In this document: positions 34,405 through 43,414 of the stretch, piece by piece
Position numbering within the stretch: position 1 is the stretch's first letter
Layout of the letters: the number at the start of each line of letters is the position of its first letter
NCBI RefSeq assembly: GCF_000802385.1
Contig: NZ_JTDN01000002.1
Span: 992,001 to 1,056,000 of the forward strand
DNA: 64,000 bases
Direction: 5' to 3'
Source: Croceibacterium mercuriale
Lineage (GTDB): Bacteria > Pseudomonadota > Alphaproteobacteria > Sphingomonadales > Sphingomonadaceae
Program-made: the position numbers and the translations under genes
Notes under the pieces: model-generated
The model's input: only the letters and a program-made list of their open reading frames with translations
Databases searched by the model: none
What the model was told of the DNA's origin: nothing

Positions 34405-34808
34405 TGTGCCTCCCCCGTCCCGAGCACCGCTTTGCGTGCGCGTATCTTCCTAGACAAACCTTGCGTTTCTCGCTTCATGTAACCCCAGAGCGAAAGGCAG
34501 ATAATGGCTGCGGCTCCACTTAGTAAGAATACCACTGCGGCGTACCCCTCTTCAGTAGCAATCGCGGCTGTCGTGCCAATCTTGGACCATGCCGTGGCCG
34601 CCAATGGCCAGGAACCGAGTAGCGCACCGACACCTGCGAAGCCGATTGAACCTAGAACACCGCCCTCGGGTCGAGATAGAGCGTCAAGTTCGTGATCAGA
34701 GACGAGATGCCAATCGATCCGCTCCGGGATCGTGACGTGTGATGGTGGAGCGAAATTGAGCGATCCTGCTGTGATCGGCCCAGTTATTTTTCCAGTCACG
34801 TGATTCAT
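34401..34808 (-). CDS. Two-helix membrane protein paired with DUF6864-like gene
   Basis: The 135-residue protein has a soluble N-terminal segment (about 45 residues, ending DHELDALSRPEGG). Two membrane helices follow (about 51-70 and 88-108), then a basic C-terminus. It is the first gene of a two-gene unit; partner overlap is ATGA. Function unknown. The 34809-35033 gap shows nothing identifiable. Confidence 0.6.
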   Translation of the reverse strand: MNHVTGKITGPITAGSLNFAPPSHVTIPERIDWHLVSDHELDALSRPEGGVLGSIGFAGVGALLGSWPLAATAWSKIGTTAAIATEEGYAAVVFLLSGAAAIICLSLWGYMKRETQGLSRKIRARKAVLGTGEAQ

Positions 34809-35033
34809 AGCCCTCGCATGCTGCTACGATCCTGACGGCGGTAAAGCGTCGGCGCAAGCTCGGCCGTAATGCGGGGCAGCGCCGGATCGTCATTTCACCC
34901 GCATGCGGAAGTCAAAGCTGCAGCGATTTATCTGGAGCGCCGACAGTCCAAGATCTCAGTCCGGAGGCGTCAAGATGACTGGCGGACGAAGCCTCCGACC
35001 CGATGATGCATTAGAAGCGTCGTCGTGACACGA

Positions 35034-35507
35034 TCACGGATCCTGAGGGAAGAGCATAACCTCAAGCTCCCAAGCAAGATGGTTCAGGTTGCCGAGCACC
35101 TCATCAACGTCGGCAGGCAGGGGGAAATCGTCCATGCCGCTATACCGAAAGTGATGTTCTCTGTGCGGTTGCCGAAGCAGTTCGACGATCTTCCGCAACT
35201 GCGGGGCACTTGAGCAGAAACCGAGCCTCTCGGCACTGGTCAGCGCTGCTTCGAGGTCGTGGCCTATGTCTCGAAGCTCCTTCGGATCGCTACCATGAGC
35301 GATGCAAGCTGTCTTAAGCAGGATCTCGAGGCTGTAACCTATCAGAAGGAAGATCGATGGCGAGTACCTCCCATTTGTGACGGCGATCTCTGGGTTCTCA
35401 GCCCCGCTCACTTCAGCCCACTCTTGTGCGCGGCGAGCGACCGCAGCCGCCGCCAAAGCATGGCTCGCACCCATGTGCCAGAGGTCGCGCGCATAATCTT
35501 CGTTCAT
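35034..35507 (-). CDS. HEPN-like helical protein
   Basis: The 157-residue all-helical protein has YSPSIFLLIGYSLEILLKTA followed by GHDLEAALTSAE. This is the pattern of HEPN-superfamily proteins, where a conserved helix LEILLKA is followed some 15-20 residues later by HDL. HEPN proteins are often RNases or toxin components, but the canonical R-x4-6-H motif is not clearly present. A small membrane protein gene lies 12 nt upstream in the same direction. Confidence 0.55.
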   Translation of the reverse strand: MNEDYARDLWHMGASHALAAAAVARRAQEWAEVSGAENPEIAVTNGRYSPSIFLLIGYSLEILLKTACIAHGSDPKELRDIGHDLEAALTSAERLGFCSSAPQLRKIVELLRQPHREHHFRYSGMDDFPLPADVDEVLGNLNHLAWELEVMLFPQDP

Positions 35508-35519
35508 GCTGCGGGCGCC

Positions 35520-35747
35520 TCAGGACCGCGGCGACAATCTCGCGAGCGCTTCGAAGGCGGCGCCGACCAGCGCGCCGATCGCGATCGACCGTAGCAACGT
35601 CAGCCAGAACTGCCCCGGATAGAAAACCGAGAGCACCAGGCCGCCCACGACGCCGAGCGTCGCCGTTCCCCATACCGCGTTCGCACCTCTAGCGGCGGAG
35701 ATGCCCAGGGCAGAAGCGCCGGCTAAGATAATCACCCACCAAAGCAT
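35520..35747 (-). CDS. Small membrane protein upstream of HEPN-like gene
   Basis: The 75-residue product consists of a glycine/alanine-rich helix (MLWWVIILAGASALGISAAR), a second helix and a third (LLRSIAIGALVGAAFEAL). The ATG at 35747 is chosen as it opens the first membrane helix; an in-frame ATG at 35807 adds a polar extension. Function unknown. Confidence 0.55.
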   Translation of the reverse strand: MLWWVIILAGASALGISAARGANAVWGTATLGVVGGLVLSVFYPGQFWLTLLRSIAIGALVGAAFEALARLSPRS

Positions 35748-35967
35748 TTGCGGTCCTCGCGATGTGAGACTCGGCACCAAGATAGCGTTCTTCCTGGCTC
35801 CGCTCATCCCTCGTATCCGGCGATGCTGGCGCGGGTGCCAGCCGGGTATTCCATAGCGCGCGGCGGTTCAAGGGCGCCAAGCGCGCGGTAAATAATCCGT
35901 CATCCCGACTCGACTCCCCGGCTAAGCCGAATAGGTTCAGGCGTAACAAACGATTAGGACTGTGTGG

Positions 35968-36942
35968 ATGGTTGGCGGCGCAAAGGAAATCACCCCAAAC
36001 GCGAGTAGTATCAGTGTCTTAGCTGCCAAATCGACTCAGATGGAAATCACTCCCTCGCAAGGTGCCCTGCCGCTAGGGATCGAAAAGCGAGGCGATTTCG
36101 GCGAGATCGGAATGGGCGTGTTGTCAGATGGCACACCATATTTGAGCCAAAGAGGGTTGGCCGTCCTCTGCGGCGTCGAAAACGCGCATATCGGCACAAT
36201 AAGCTCGCAATGGGCAGAGAGCCCGGCGAAGCCGCGGGTGTCGAAGATCAAGAGCATTCTGGAGCAGGCTGGCTTCAAGGCATCAGCAGCGCACGTTGAG
36301 ATCAGGCACGGCGGCACCGTGCACTACTGCTACCCGGCCGAAGTTTGCCTGTCCGTGTTGGAGTATTATGCATTCGACGCTGGCGCCAACGTGCAAGAGC
36401 AGGCGCGCGCAAACTTCCGAATGCTTGCCGGATCAAAGCTCCGGGACATGATCTATCGACAGGTAGGCTACGACCCGACCGGGCAGAACCGCTTCACGAA
36501 GTGGCATGATCGTATCTCCCTCAATCACCAGAGCGCGCCTAAGGGCTACTTCCATGTGTTCAATGAGGCTCATACGATCATCTATGAGCTGATCCTCGCC
36601 GGCGCTGAGATCGGTGAAAAGACGGTCGTTGACATTTCGATCGGTCAGCACTGGGGACGATGCTGGGAGGATCACGGACTCGAACGGCAGTTCGGGGCGA
36701 GACGCAAGTACCCGCACCGCTATCCTGACGATCACCCGCAAGCGCGGTCGAATCCGCAAGAGTCTTGGTGCTACCCTCTTGCAGCATTGGGTCACTACCG
36801 TGAGTGGCTGCAGGATCAGTACATCGAAGGCGGCAAGTTCAGCGGCTACCTAGATGGCAAGGTGAAGAAAGGACATTTGGCACCGTCCGTTGCTCAGCTC
36901 GCTATCGCTACGATCGCCCCAACGCAGCTGCCGGCGGCATAG
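35968..36942 (+). CDS. Possible BstA-like abortive-infection protein
   Basis: The 324-residue soluble protein has an N-terminal half with PYLSQRGLAVLCGVENAHIG (KilA-N/Bro-like DNA-binding look). Its C-terminal half is of the type DRISLNHQSAPKGYFHVFNE, VDISIGQHWGRCWE, YPHRYPDDHPQARSNPQESW and IEGGKFSGYLDGKVKKG. From memory the C-terminal pattern matches BstA-like prophage proteins that block phage replication; this was not searched. Start ATG 35968 with AGGA upstream; GTG 35962 is possible. It stands alone, with a hairpin just downstream. Confidence 0.62.
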   Translation: MVGGAKEITPNASSISVLAAKSTQMEITPSQGALPLGIEKRGDFGEIGMGVLSDGTPYLSQRGLAVLCGVENAHIGTISSQWAESPAKPRVSKIKSILEQAGFKASAAHVEIRHGGTVHYCYPAEVCLSVLEYYAFDAGANVQEQARANFRMLAGSKLRDMIYRQVGYDPTGQNRFTKWHDRISLNHQSAPKGYFHVFNEAHTIIYELILAGAEIGEKTVVDISIGQHWGRCWEDHGLERQFGARRKYPHRYPDDHPQARSNPQESWCYPLAALGHYREWLQDQYIEGGKFSGYLDGKVKKGHLAPSVAQLAIATIAPTQLPAA

Positions 36943-36951
36943 CCGTCGGCT

Positions 36952-36975
36952 GCAAGAGATAATCCAATCTCTTGC
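36952..36975. terminator. Hairpin downstream of the BstA-like gene
   Basis: GCAAGAGAT pairs with ATCTCTTGC (9 bp, 6-nt loop) 10 nt after the stop codon. No T run follows, so it may be an mRNA 3' stabiliser or a weak terminator. Confidence 0.45.
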
Positions 36976-37063
36976 CTATCCCACCTACTCCCTAGCCGAG
37001 GTCGGCACTGACTGCCCCAACGAGGATAGGGGCGCAATTCTACAGGCATAATAGGTACTGCCG

Positions 37064-37423
37064 CTAAACGCTGATCACCATGGCCTGTGAGATCGCCGGC
37101 ATAAGCGCGTCGATCGGCACCGGCACGCTGGCAGTGGCATAGCCCGGGTTGAGCGCACGACGCTGGCCATACTCTTGGATCCAGCCGCGACCGTTCTGCC
37201 GCCAGGCGCGCTGCAAGGGCGCCCCGGGCAGCAGGAAGCATCGGCGGCTGGGCGCGAAGGCATAGGCGACGAAGTCGCACGCCAGCGTCTTCAGCACCCA
37301 GCCGGGCGATCGCCGGCCCTCGTCGCTCCACTGCTCAAGCAGAATGTCGGACCAGTCGACCATACGGATCTTCTTATCCACGGTGAATACCCGATCGCAG
37401 CGTGCAATCCCAAGCGAGACCAT
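37064..37423 (-). CDS. Hypothetical phage-type protein, probably N-terminally truncated
   Basis: The 119-residue ORF contains DRVFTVDKKIRMVDWSDILL, EQWSD, PGWVLKTLACDFVAYAFAPS and a Trp/Arg-rich block. I associate this pattern with longer prophage proteins of unknown function. It starts mid-domain, and an in-frame stop lies a short way upstream, so the 5' part may be lost. Confidence 0.5.
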   Translation of the reverse strand: MVSLGIARCDRVFTVDKKIRMVDWSDILLEQWSDEGRRSPGWVLKTLACDFVAYAFAPSRRCFLLPGAPLQRAWRQNGRGWIQEYGQRRALNPGYATASVPVPIDALMPAISQAMVISV

Positions 37424-37664
37424 CTCAGCGTGAAGCCCGCGCCCGCGCCCGCAGCGTCAGCAAGCAGCTGTCCCGCTGGCTCCCACCTACAGCAAGGTCT
37501 ATCCGCACAAAGCTCTGAGCTATCGAACGCCCACGAGAACATCCGCCAATCCCACGAGCCCGCTTCGGGCAGGTAGGAGCAACAACAAAACGTGAGTTCT
37601 AAGGCGATATGAGGTAATGCTGCCGTCCGCCTGCCGCCCTTTTACCGGAAGCGTATCCGCGATC

Positions 37665-38201
37665 ATGGCCCATCTGACCGAGTACCAGAAACTAAAGATA
37701 GTTCAGGCTTTGGCGAGCTTTCAACCGCCTACTGACATCATCGAGCAGTTCCGGTCAGACTATGGCATCGAGCTTACTCACAAGCAGGTGGGCCGATACG
37801 ACCCGACCCGTTCCTACTACGAAGGCGGCGATAAATGGCGGCAGGTATTTCAAGCTTGCCGCGTGAAATGCTTTGAGAACGTATCGGCTATCCCTGTTGC
37901 TCACAAAGCCTATCGGCTCAACGTACTTCAAGAGGGCGTTGATGCGGCGAAGCAGGCACGTAACTGGCCGCTAGTGATCCAACTTTTGAAGCAGGCAGCC
38001 AAGGAAGTGGGAACTGTCCTGACGAATAATGAGAGCGTTCGCGCGGACGATACCGCCAAGAGGCGGGACCACGATACGACGCCAGAGGAACGTCGCGCGA
38101 CCATCAACGATCTCATGCGGCAAGCAGTGGAGGGACTTCAAGACAAGGCGGCAGCCGGCACCGAGCACGGGCAATATGAAACCCGGCAACAATTACCATG
38201 A
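37665..38201 (+). CDS. DUF2280 protein, terminase small-subunit-like
   Basis: The 178-residue protein begins with the DUF2280 pattern (HLTEYQKLKIVQALASFQPP, then IEQFRSDYGIELTHKQVGRY), a helix-turn-helix that in phages recognises packaging sites. A helical middle and a charged tail follow. No large terminase, portal or capsid gene accompanies it, which fits a satellite that redirects a helper's packaging or a decayed prophage. ATG 37665 is preferred over 37617, which would add a basic extension. Confidence 0.77.
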   Translation: MAHLTEYQKLKIVQALASFQPPTDIIEQFRSDYGIELTHKQVGRYDPTRSYYEGGDKWRQVFQACRVKCFENVSAIPVAHKAYRLNVLQEGVDAAKQARNWPLVIQLLKQAAKEVGTVLTNNESVRADDTAKRRDHDTTPEERRATINDLMRQAVEGLQDKAAAGTEHGQYETRQQLP

Positions 38202-38461
38202 TCACTAAAGGGTGTTCCAGCTATCTTCTAACAGAGCTGAAAGGGAGCTAGAAGAATGCTGGTTCCAAACGATGCCTGTCAAACGCACCTTCCGTCAAAG
38301 CCGGGCATTCTAGACCACCAATGTGCTTCGGTAGCCGACTGACTGGTTTCGGATTGCAGACGCGGAGAGCGGCCGTTGAGCAGCCGATCCTCAGTCATCG
38401 GGACTTCTCGAGCAAATCGTCCACAGCAATCTAGCACCGCCAACGGACGGCGGCACCAGCA

Positions 38462-39048
38462 TCACTTAATCAGCACACCCACGATGATGCCGGCGATGGC
38501 AGCCAGAGAGACATGGATGGCCTTGTTGCGTTCGGCCACCATTGACACCACGAGCTCAGGTATCTCCTGCCGCAACCCAGCGATCGGGTCGGTCGTGGGC
38601 TCGACATAATTATCCTCGTCCTAATCGTCGTCTGCGAACCACTCGGGATGCTTGGCGTGCAGTTCCTCGATCCGCTCTTTGTAGAAGTCGGTCGTCAGCA
38701 GATCGCTGTCCTTCTTCGACCCATGCCACAGCATGCTCTTGAGGTTGGGCCGACCACACGCCGAAGCGTATTGGCGGCACCGGCGGACAGTCCGCAGAGC
38801 TTGTCGATCCGATCTTGGGAGCAAACCTCGACGGTGTGCCAGATCACCGCCTTCGACACGTCGATGGCAGTGACGTCGAGGCAAACGACGTCGATGGTAT
38901 CCGCGGTGCTCATTGCCAGCCAGTCGCCGCGCGGGTGTAGGACGACATCCCAACTCTCCGCGAGGAAGATGCGCGCCCAGATGTTGGCCGGTATGTCTTG
39001 GCGTGTCCGAGCACGGGAATGGTTACGTAGCGGTGGGCGTTGCCTTGC
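38462..39048 (-). pseudogene. Decayed gene(s) downstream of the restriction-modification gene
   Basis: On the minus strand, protein-like segments occur in different frames. YVTIPVLGHAKTYRP is followed in another frame by IWARIFLAESWDVVLHPRGD and MSTADTIDVVCLDVTAID, then, after a shift near 38760, by GRPNLKSMLWHGSKKDSD and LHAKHPEWFADDD ending at 38621. A short membrane-helix ORF (ending AAIAGIIVGVLIK, stop at 38462) follows without a clear start. Frameshifts by decay or sequencing error are the likely cause. The rest of 38202-38461 shows no gene. Confidence 0.35.
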
Positions 39049-42000
39049 TCACCGCTCGATCCCGAGGTCGGACGACGTGAACGCGTCGACGATGCATTCC
39101 TGATAGAGTTCGTCCAGGGTCGTGCCGATCGCTAGCAGTGCGGCGATCCGCTGGATCATGGACCGGAACCACCGTCGATCGGAGTCAGACAAGGGGCGAT
39201 CATTCCTACGGCTGGCCTGGCGATAGCCGAGCCATTTCTTCAACACTGGGTAGCCGCCGAGCTGGTAGCTCCACACGGCCTCGGGCACGTTCGCGAAAAA
39301 GGCTTCGTCGTTGATGTACAGATCACCGGTCATCTCTCCCCAGAGGCCGGCGATTGTGGCCGAGGGGGTTTCACCGATGGTAGGCGCTCGGGGTGTCCAT
39401 CTGCCCTTGCCCCCGCCCCAATAGGTGATCGTGACCTTGAGGTCGGTCGGTCGAACCTGACTTCCATCTGCACGTTTCAAAGGGCCCAGTGCCCGTGTCG
39501 TCTCGATCCCCAATATCTCCTCGACAAGCGCGGTGACGTCGACGCTGGTATCCAGCAGTCTCGTCACCTTGTCGCCAGCCTCGACAACGCAGTCGAACAG
39601 TTTGGCTTTGCGCGGAATGGGCACGTGCGCCCAATCCGACGCAAGTGCGCTCTTGTGTTCCGCCTGATACGCAGGCGCATAGAGCATCGCGAAGACCACG
39701 CGGAACAGCTTTCCAACGAGGTCGCGCGCGGCTTGGTCACGTCGTCTTCCGGTCAGACCGAATGCGGCAGAGATTGACCGCCAGACGTGTTCCGCGATGT
39801 TCGCGTCACGATCGCCCAAGAGATCGTCGCTGGTCGTCTCGCGCGGGAAGACAACTGATCCGCGTTCATGCACGTGCAGATTGGCCAAGATGGTGGAGAA
39901 CACCGGCCTCGTCTCGGTCTCCTTGCGAGGCTCGGGGACGGTAAGCAGAAACTCGTTCGCCGCCAAGTTCATCCCGAACTCGGGTCGGGATCGATTGAGC
40001 AGCTTCGTTCCGGTGTCGTAATAGATGCTTCGCGTATCCAGAGGGAAGGTGAGAAACGGCTTCACCTTCCTCTCATCGAATCCTGCGGCGTGCAGCGCGG
40101 TCCAGATGGTCTCGGGTTCGTATCCCGATATGGCGGGCTTGCCGTCCACGTCCTCGGGTGCGAGCAACGGATTTATCTTGGCAGCGGCGGCGAATGTGGG
40201 GGCTTCGATGTATTCCCTCATCCGCGTCTTGAGGGTGGTGGCCTCGCCATCGACCACGGTGCCCTCGACGCCGCGATTGTGGTTCACGCCCTGGAAGGTA
40301 ACCGGGAACAGCTCGTCGAGGGCGGGCCATGCCTCGTATCCACCCTCAAGCACGCGGGGCGCCAGGCGCCAGCGGGTCTCACGCGTCGGGTGCACCGCTT
40401 CGTATGGCGGCGCGGGCGTCTCGCTGAGCCCCACTCCGATAGCCGCCAGGAGCTCGCCCCGCTTCCGCGCGGCAGCGCCCCAGAAGTCGCGATACTGCAC
40501 GTCCGTAGTGCTGGTGCTGGATCGATGCCCGACGAGCTTCAGCCAAGTGGCAACGGCTGTGCCCGGCTGAATGCCCCTAGGATCCGCGGCCGTCGAAAAG
40601 ACGCTGTCGTCACGTGTCCCCGCTCCAGGCACGCCGCTGGGGATGATCTTGCCGGTGCGATACTTGTCGCCGTTCAGGTTGTCGATCCACACGCGGTCGA
40701 AGCTGCCAAGCATAGAGTGCCGCATGAGCGGGTGCGATCGACCGGTGAGGAACGAGGAGTTGGATATGAAGGAGACGATCCCGTAGTCGGCGGAGCCCCC
40801 GATACGCTCTTCGGCCATCCGCACGAAACGGATGTAGAGATCGTCAAGCAACTGCTTTCGGACACCGTATTCCCGGTAGAGCAGGCTGTCTCCGCGTTGC
40901 TTCATCTTCGGACAACCAAAAGCGTCGATTTTGATCTCGCCCTTCTTGTTCTTGTCCGGCACCAGCTCGATGCCCTTGTAATGCGCGACGAGCTCGGCCT
41001 CTTCCGCCTGTGCTGCACCTGTGAAGCGGTCATACGGCGGATTGCCAATCACGACGATGATGCGAGCATCGCGCTTCACACGCTGCGACGCATCGAACTC
41101 GTCACGCATTTCAGGGAAGTTCAGCTTGACGTTGCCCTCGTCACGCCAGCCCGAGAGGGCGTTTGTCAGGAACACGGCGAGCCGGCGATCCTCAGCCGGG
41201 CGGGCTCCGAGCTGGTCTAGTAGGAGATAAAGCTGCAGCTGTGCGATGGCGAATGGCGCCGTCAGGATCTCAAAGCCGATCACTCGCTGCTCGAAGGCCT
41301 TTGCCAGCTCTAGGCCGATGGTGTCCTCGTCCCCTTCGGCGCGAAGTTGATCCGCGATGCACCGGGCGACCTCGAGCAGATAGGCTCCCGTGCCGCAGCA
41401 CGGGTCGAGGACGACCACTTCGGGATCGGCGAGGCCGCGCGCACGCCCGAGGTCAGTCTTGAGCAACTGGTGGACACGCCGCACTTGGTAGCGGACGATC
41501 TCCGGTGGCGTGTACCACACGCCTAGTTCGTCCCGGAGTTTGGGATCGAAGGCCTCAAGGAACGGCTCGTAGAAGTAGGTGATAGCGGCGAGCGCGTCGC
41601 CGTCGTCGTCGATGGTAGGAAACACCATGCGCGACCGAAAATGATCGCGGTCGATACGCCCGAAGGTCGTAATGGCTCTCTGTAGATGACCTTCGAGGCC
41701 TAGGTGACGCATACGCGTTGGATGACGGATGTCGTGGAGCAGCGACGCCAGGAACGCGATTGGCAGGTTCGCCTCGGCCGCCGCAATGTCGAACGTGGCG
41801 TCCGCTTCCGCTTCGCGATCCCACAGCACCCACGCGGCGAACAGCGAATAGAAGATTGCCTGGACAAGCGAGGACCTGAAAAAGCGTGCGCCCTTCTCAT
41901 CGTCGATGTCGAACGCCAGGCCGAGCGCCTGCCTGTAGTCGTCAAGGAGAGGCCGGATAGGCTGCAGGTTATGGGGAATAGCGTCCTTCGCGTCGCGGGC

Positions 42001-42591
42001 CTGTCGCGCAAGAATCTTCGCGAGGTCGGCGGGCGCAGCGATCGCCGCGTGGTCCGTTACGGCGACGGTGATAATGTCCACCAGCCGCTCGACGTCGGCC
42101 TCGTTGACGGGCGCCCTGCCGCGTGGGGAAGCGGACCAGAGATCCACCTGCTTCTCCAGGCTGCGCTGCGTCGGCGGGACGGGGACCGCCGGGTCGCGAT
42201 GGTAACCGATCTTGCAGGTTAACAGGCCGAACCCGCGGACATTGCTGATCAGCACGACGCCGGTCTGCGCGAGGTATCGGCCGATCTGATCGTTCTGTTC
42301 GGTGGACGCGGCCAGATCTTCAAGCGTTACGTTTGGCTTCTTGACCTCGCCGTAGACGCCGACGAAGAGCGTCGAATCGCCTAGGATGAAGTCGGGCATG
42401 TCACGCCCCGCCTGCCTCGCTTCCGACGTTCCGGTCCGAACGTCGAACGGCAACCTCTCGCCCCGAAGCAGTGCCGCCAGAAGCACCTTGATGTCGGGAT
42501 AGTAAGTGGTCTCTGTGGTCGTCGGCAACGACTCCAGCTTGCGCGTGTCGTCGCAATAGGCCGCGATTGCCGTTATCAACTCGGGCTTCAC
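39049..42591 (-). CDS. Single-chain restriction-modification enzyme (type IIG/ISP-like, Eco57I-type methylase)
   Basis: The 1180-residue protein probably both cuts and methylates DNA. A PD-ExK-like nuclease signature is visible at Asp67 with Glu82-Val-Lys84 (GEVKKP). An N6-adenine methyltransferase follows with motif I LDPCCGTGAY at residues 395-404 and catalytic NPPY at 517-520. The C-terminal half, including WGEMTGDLYINDEAFFANVP, resembles the type ISP target-recognition domain. There is no SF2 helicase domain, unlike true type ISP enzymes, so IIG/IIL behaviour is likely. The GTG start overlaps the DUF6471 stop by 4 nt. Confidence 0.9.
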   Translation of the reverse strand: MKPELITAIAAYCDDTRKLESLPTTTETTYYPDIKVLLAALLRGERLPFDVRTGTSEARQAGRDMPDFILGDSTLFVGVYGEVKKPNVTLEDLAASTEQNDQIGRYLAQTGVVLISNVRGFGLLTCKIGYHRDPAVPVPPTQRSLEKQVDLWSASPRGRAPVNEADVERLVDIITVAVTDHAAIAAPADLAKILARQARDAKDAIPHNLQPIRPLLDDYRQALGLAFDIDDEKGARFFRSSLVQAIFYSLFAAWVLWDREAEADATFDIAAAEANLPIAFLASLLHDIRHPTRMRHLGLEGHLQRAITTFGRIDRDHFRSRMVFPTIDDDGDALAAITYFYEPFLEAFDPKLRDELGVWYTPPEIVRYQVRRVHQLLKTDLGRARGLADPEVVVLDPCCGTGAYLLEVARCIADQLRAEGDEDTIGLELAKAFEQRVIGFEILTAPFAIAQLQLYLLLDQLGARPAEDRRLAVFLTNALSGWRDEGNVKLNFPEMRDEFDASQRVKRDARIIVVIGNPPYDRFTGAAQAEEAELVAHYKGIELVPDKNKKGEIKIDAFGCPKMKQRGDSLLYREYGVRKQLLDDLYIRFVRMAEERIGGSADYGIVSFISNSSFLTGRSHPLMRHSMLGSFDRVWIDNLNGDKYRTGKIIPSGVPGAGTRDDSVFSTAADPRGIQPGTAVATWLKLVGHRSSTSTTDVQYRDFWGAAARKRGELLAAIGVGLSETPAPPYEAVHPTRETRWRLAPRVLEGGYEAWPALDELFPVTFQGVNHNRGVEGTVVDGEATTLKTRMREYIEAPTFAAAAKINPLLAPEDVDGKPAISGYEPETIWTALHAAGFDERKVKPFLTFPLDTRSIYYDTGTKLLNRSRPEFGMNLAANEFLLTVPEPRKETETRPVFSTILANLHVHERGSVVFPRETTSDDLLGDRDANIAEHVWRSISAAFGLTGRRRDQAARDLVGKLFRVVFAMLYAPAYQAEHKSALASDWAHVPIPRKAKLFDCVVEAGDKVTRLLDTSVDVTALVEEILGIETTRALGPLKRADGSQVRPTDLKVTITYWGGGKGRWTPRAPTIGETPSATIAGLWGEMTGDLYINDEAFFANVPEAVWSYQLGGYPVLKKWLGYRQASRRNDRPLSDSDRRWFRSMIQRIAALLAIGTTLDELYQECIVDAFTSSDLGIER

Positions 42592-42899
42592 GGCCGCTTC
42601 CCCTTTGCACGCACCTGGGCGCCGTGCTCACCGCCGATACCGGTGCGGATCTGTTCTGCCGTCGGGATTTGCAGGCGGTCGACTCCGATCGCGACCATGC
42701 ACTGGGCGAAGAAGGAGGCGCCGAAGCGCCCGCGTGCGACCTTGTTGCGCAGGTTTGGGACGTTCTCGATGATCCCTAGAGCGGCCAGCCTCGCGACGAG
42801 CTGCTCGTAGGAGATGCCGCGCAGCATCATTTCGGCGCGAAGGATGTTCTTCACCAGCTGCTCCCACGCCGCCTCGTCTATCCGACCGACATTTTCCAT
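42588..42899 (-). CDS. DUF6471 protein, first gene of the RM operon
   Basis: The 103-residue protein has a helix-turn-helix-like core (GISYEQLVARLAALGI, NLRNKVARGRFGASFFAQCM) of the DUF6471 family. It overlaps the RM gene by GTGA, so it is co-translated with it. A role as a transcriptional controller of the RM system, analogous to C proteins, is an inference from fold and position. Confidence 0.75.
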   Translation of the reverse strand: MENVGRIDEAAWEQLVKNILRAEMMLRGISYEQLVARLAALGIIENVPNLRNKVARGRFGASFFAQCMVAIGVDRLQIPTAEQIRTGIGGEHGAQVRAKGKRP

Positions 42900-42944
42900 C
42901 TTGCCGTTCTAGGATCGTGAAGGCTGCTTGCGCAAGCTCGCATG

Positions 42945-42974
42945 ATTATGCGTGTCACCGTTTATGATGTGTAA
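42945..42974 (-). promoter_or_regulatory. Candidate promoter of the DUF6471-RM operon
   Basis: On the minus strand, TTACAC and CATAAT are separated by 18 bp, about 45 nt upstream of the start. A CGCATGATTATGCG palindrome overlaps the -10 region and could be an operator. Confidence 0.38.
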
Positions 42975-43036
42975 GCCTGGGGCGCACCTAAATCATAATC
43001 GTAGATGCTGGTTCTCGTCATCCTTAAAAGTGGTTC

Positions 43037-43393
43037 TTGGCGGAAAACGGTCTCATCTCTGCCGACTATCGGGATCTACCGATTCCGAGAATCGCGCGCA
43101 TGAACGAGGCGTCTGCCCAGCCACTGACGCGAATGCGACCCGCTGGCGGATCGCGCCGGCGAGGACTTAGAGCAGACCTATCCCGCATCCTCTACACGTT
43201 GTCGAAGCGCACCGACGTTGTCGGCACACTGTTCCTGACGGCCAAAAACAACATCGGCGATCCGGCCAAGCTCCAGCGGCTGGGAACGCTCATCGGAGCC
43301 GAGACGTGGCTCTGCCCTGCAACCTTTGCCTCAGCCCAGCAACTGCCTTATCGGGGAGCCATGATGGGAACAGATCCTCAAGTTGGTAGATAA
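43037..43393 (+). CDS. Doubtful ORF next to the right island end
   Basis: The 118-residue ORF includes a plausible segment, LSRILYTLSKRTDVVGTLFLT, but its first 45 residues are basic and repetitive and no ribosome binding site is seen. It may be a gene fragment trapped between the RM promoter and attR. Otherwise 42975-43414 shows nothing. Confidence 0.28.
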   Translation: MAENGLISADYRDLPIPRIARMNEASAQPLTRMRPAGGSRRRGLRADLSRILYTLSKRTDVVGTLFLTAKNNIGDPAKLQRLGTLIGAETWLCPATFASAQQLPYRGAMMGTDPQVGR

Positions 43394-43414
43394 AGCCTGA
43401 AAATCAATGCCAAC

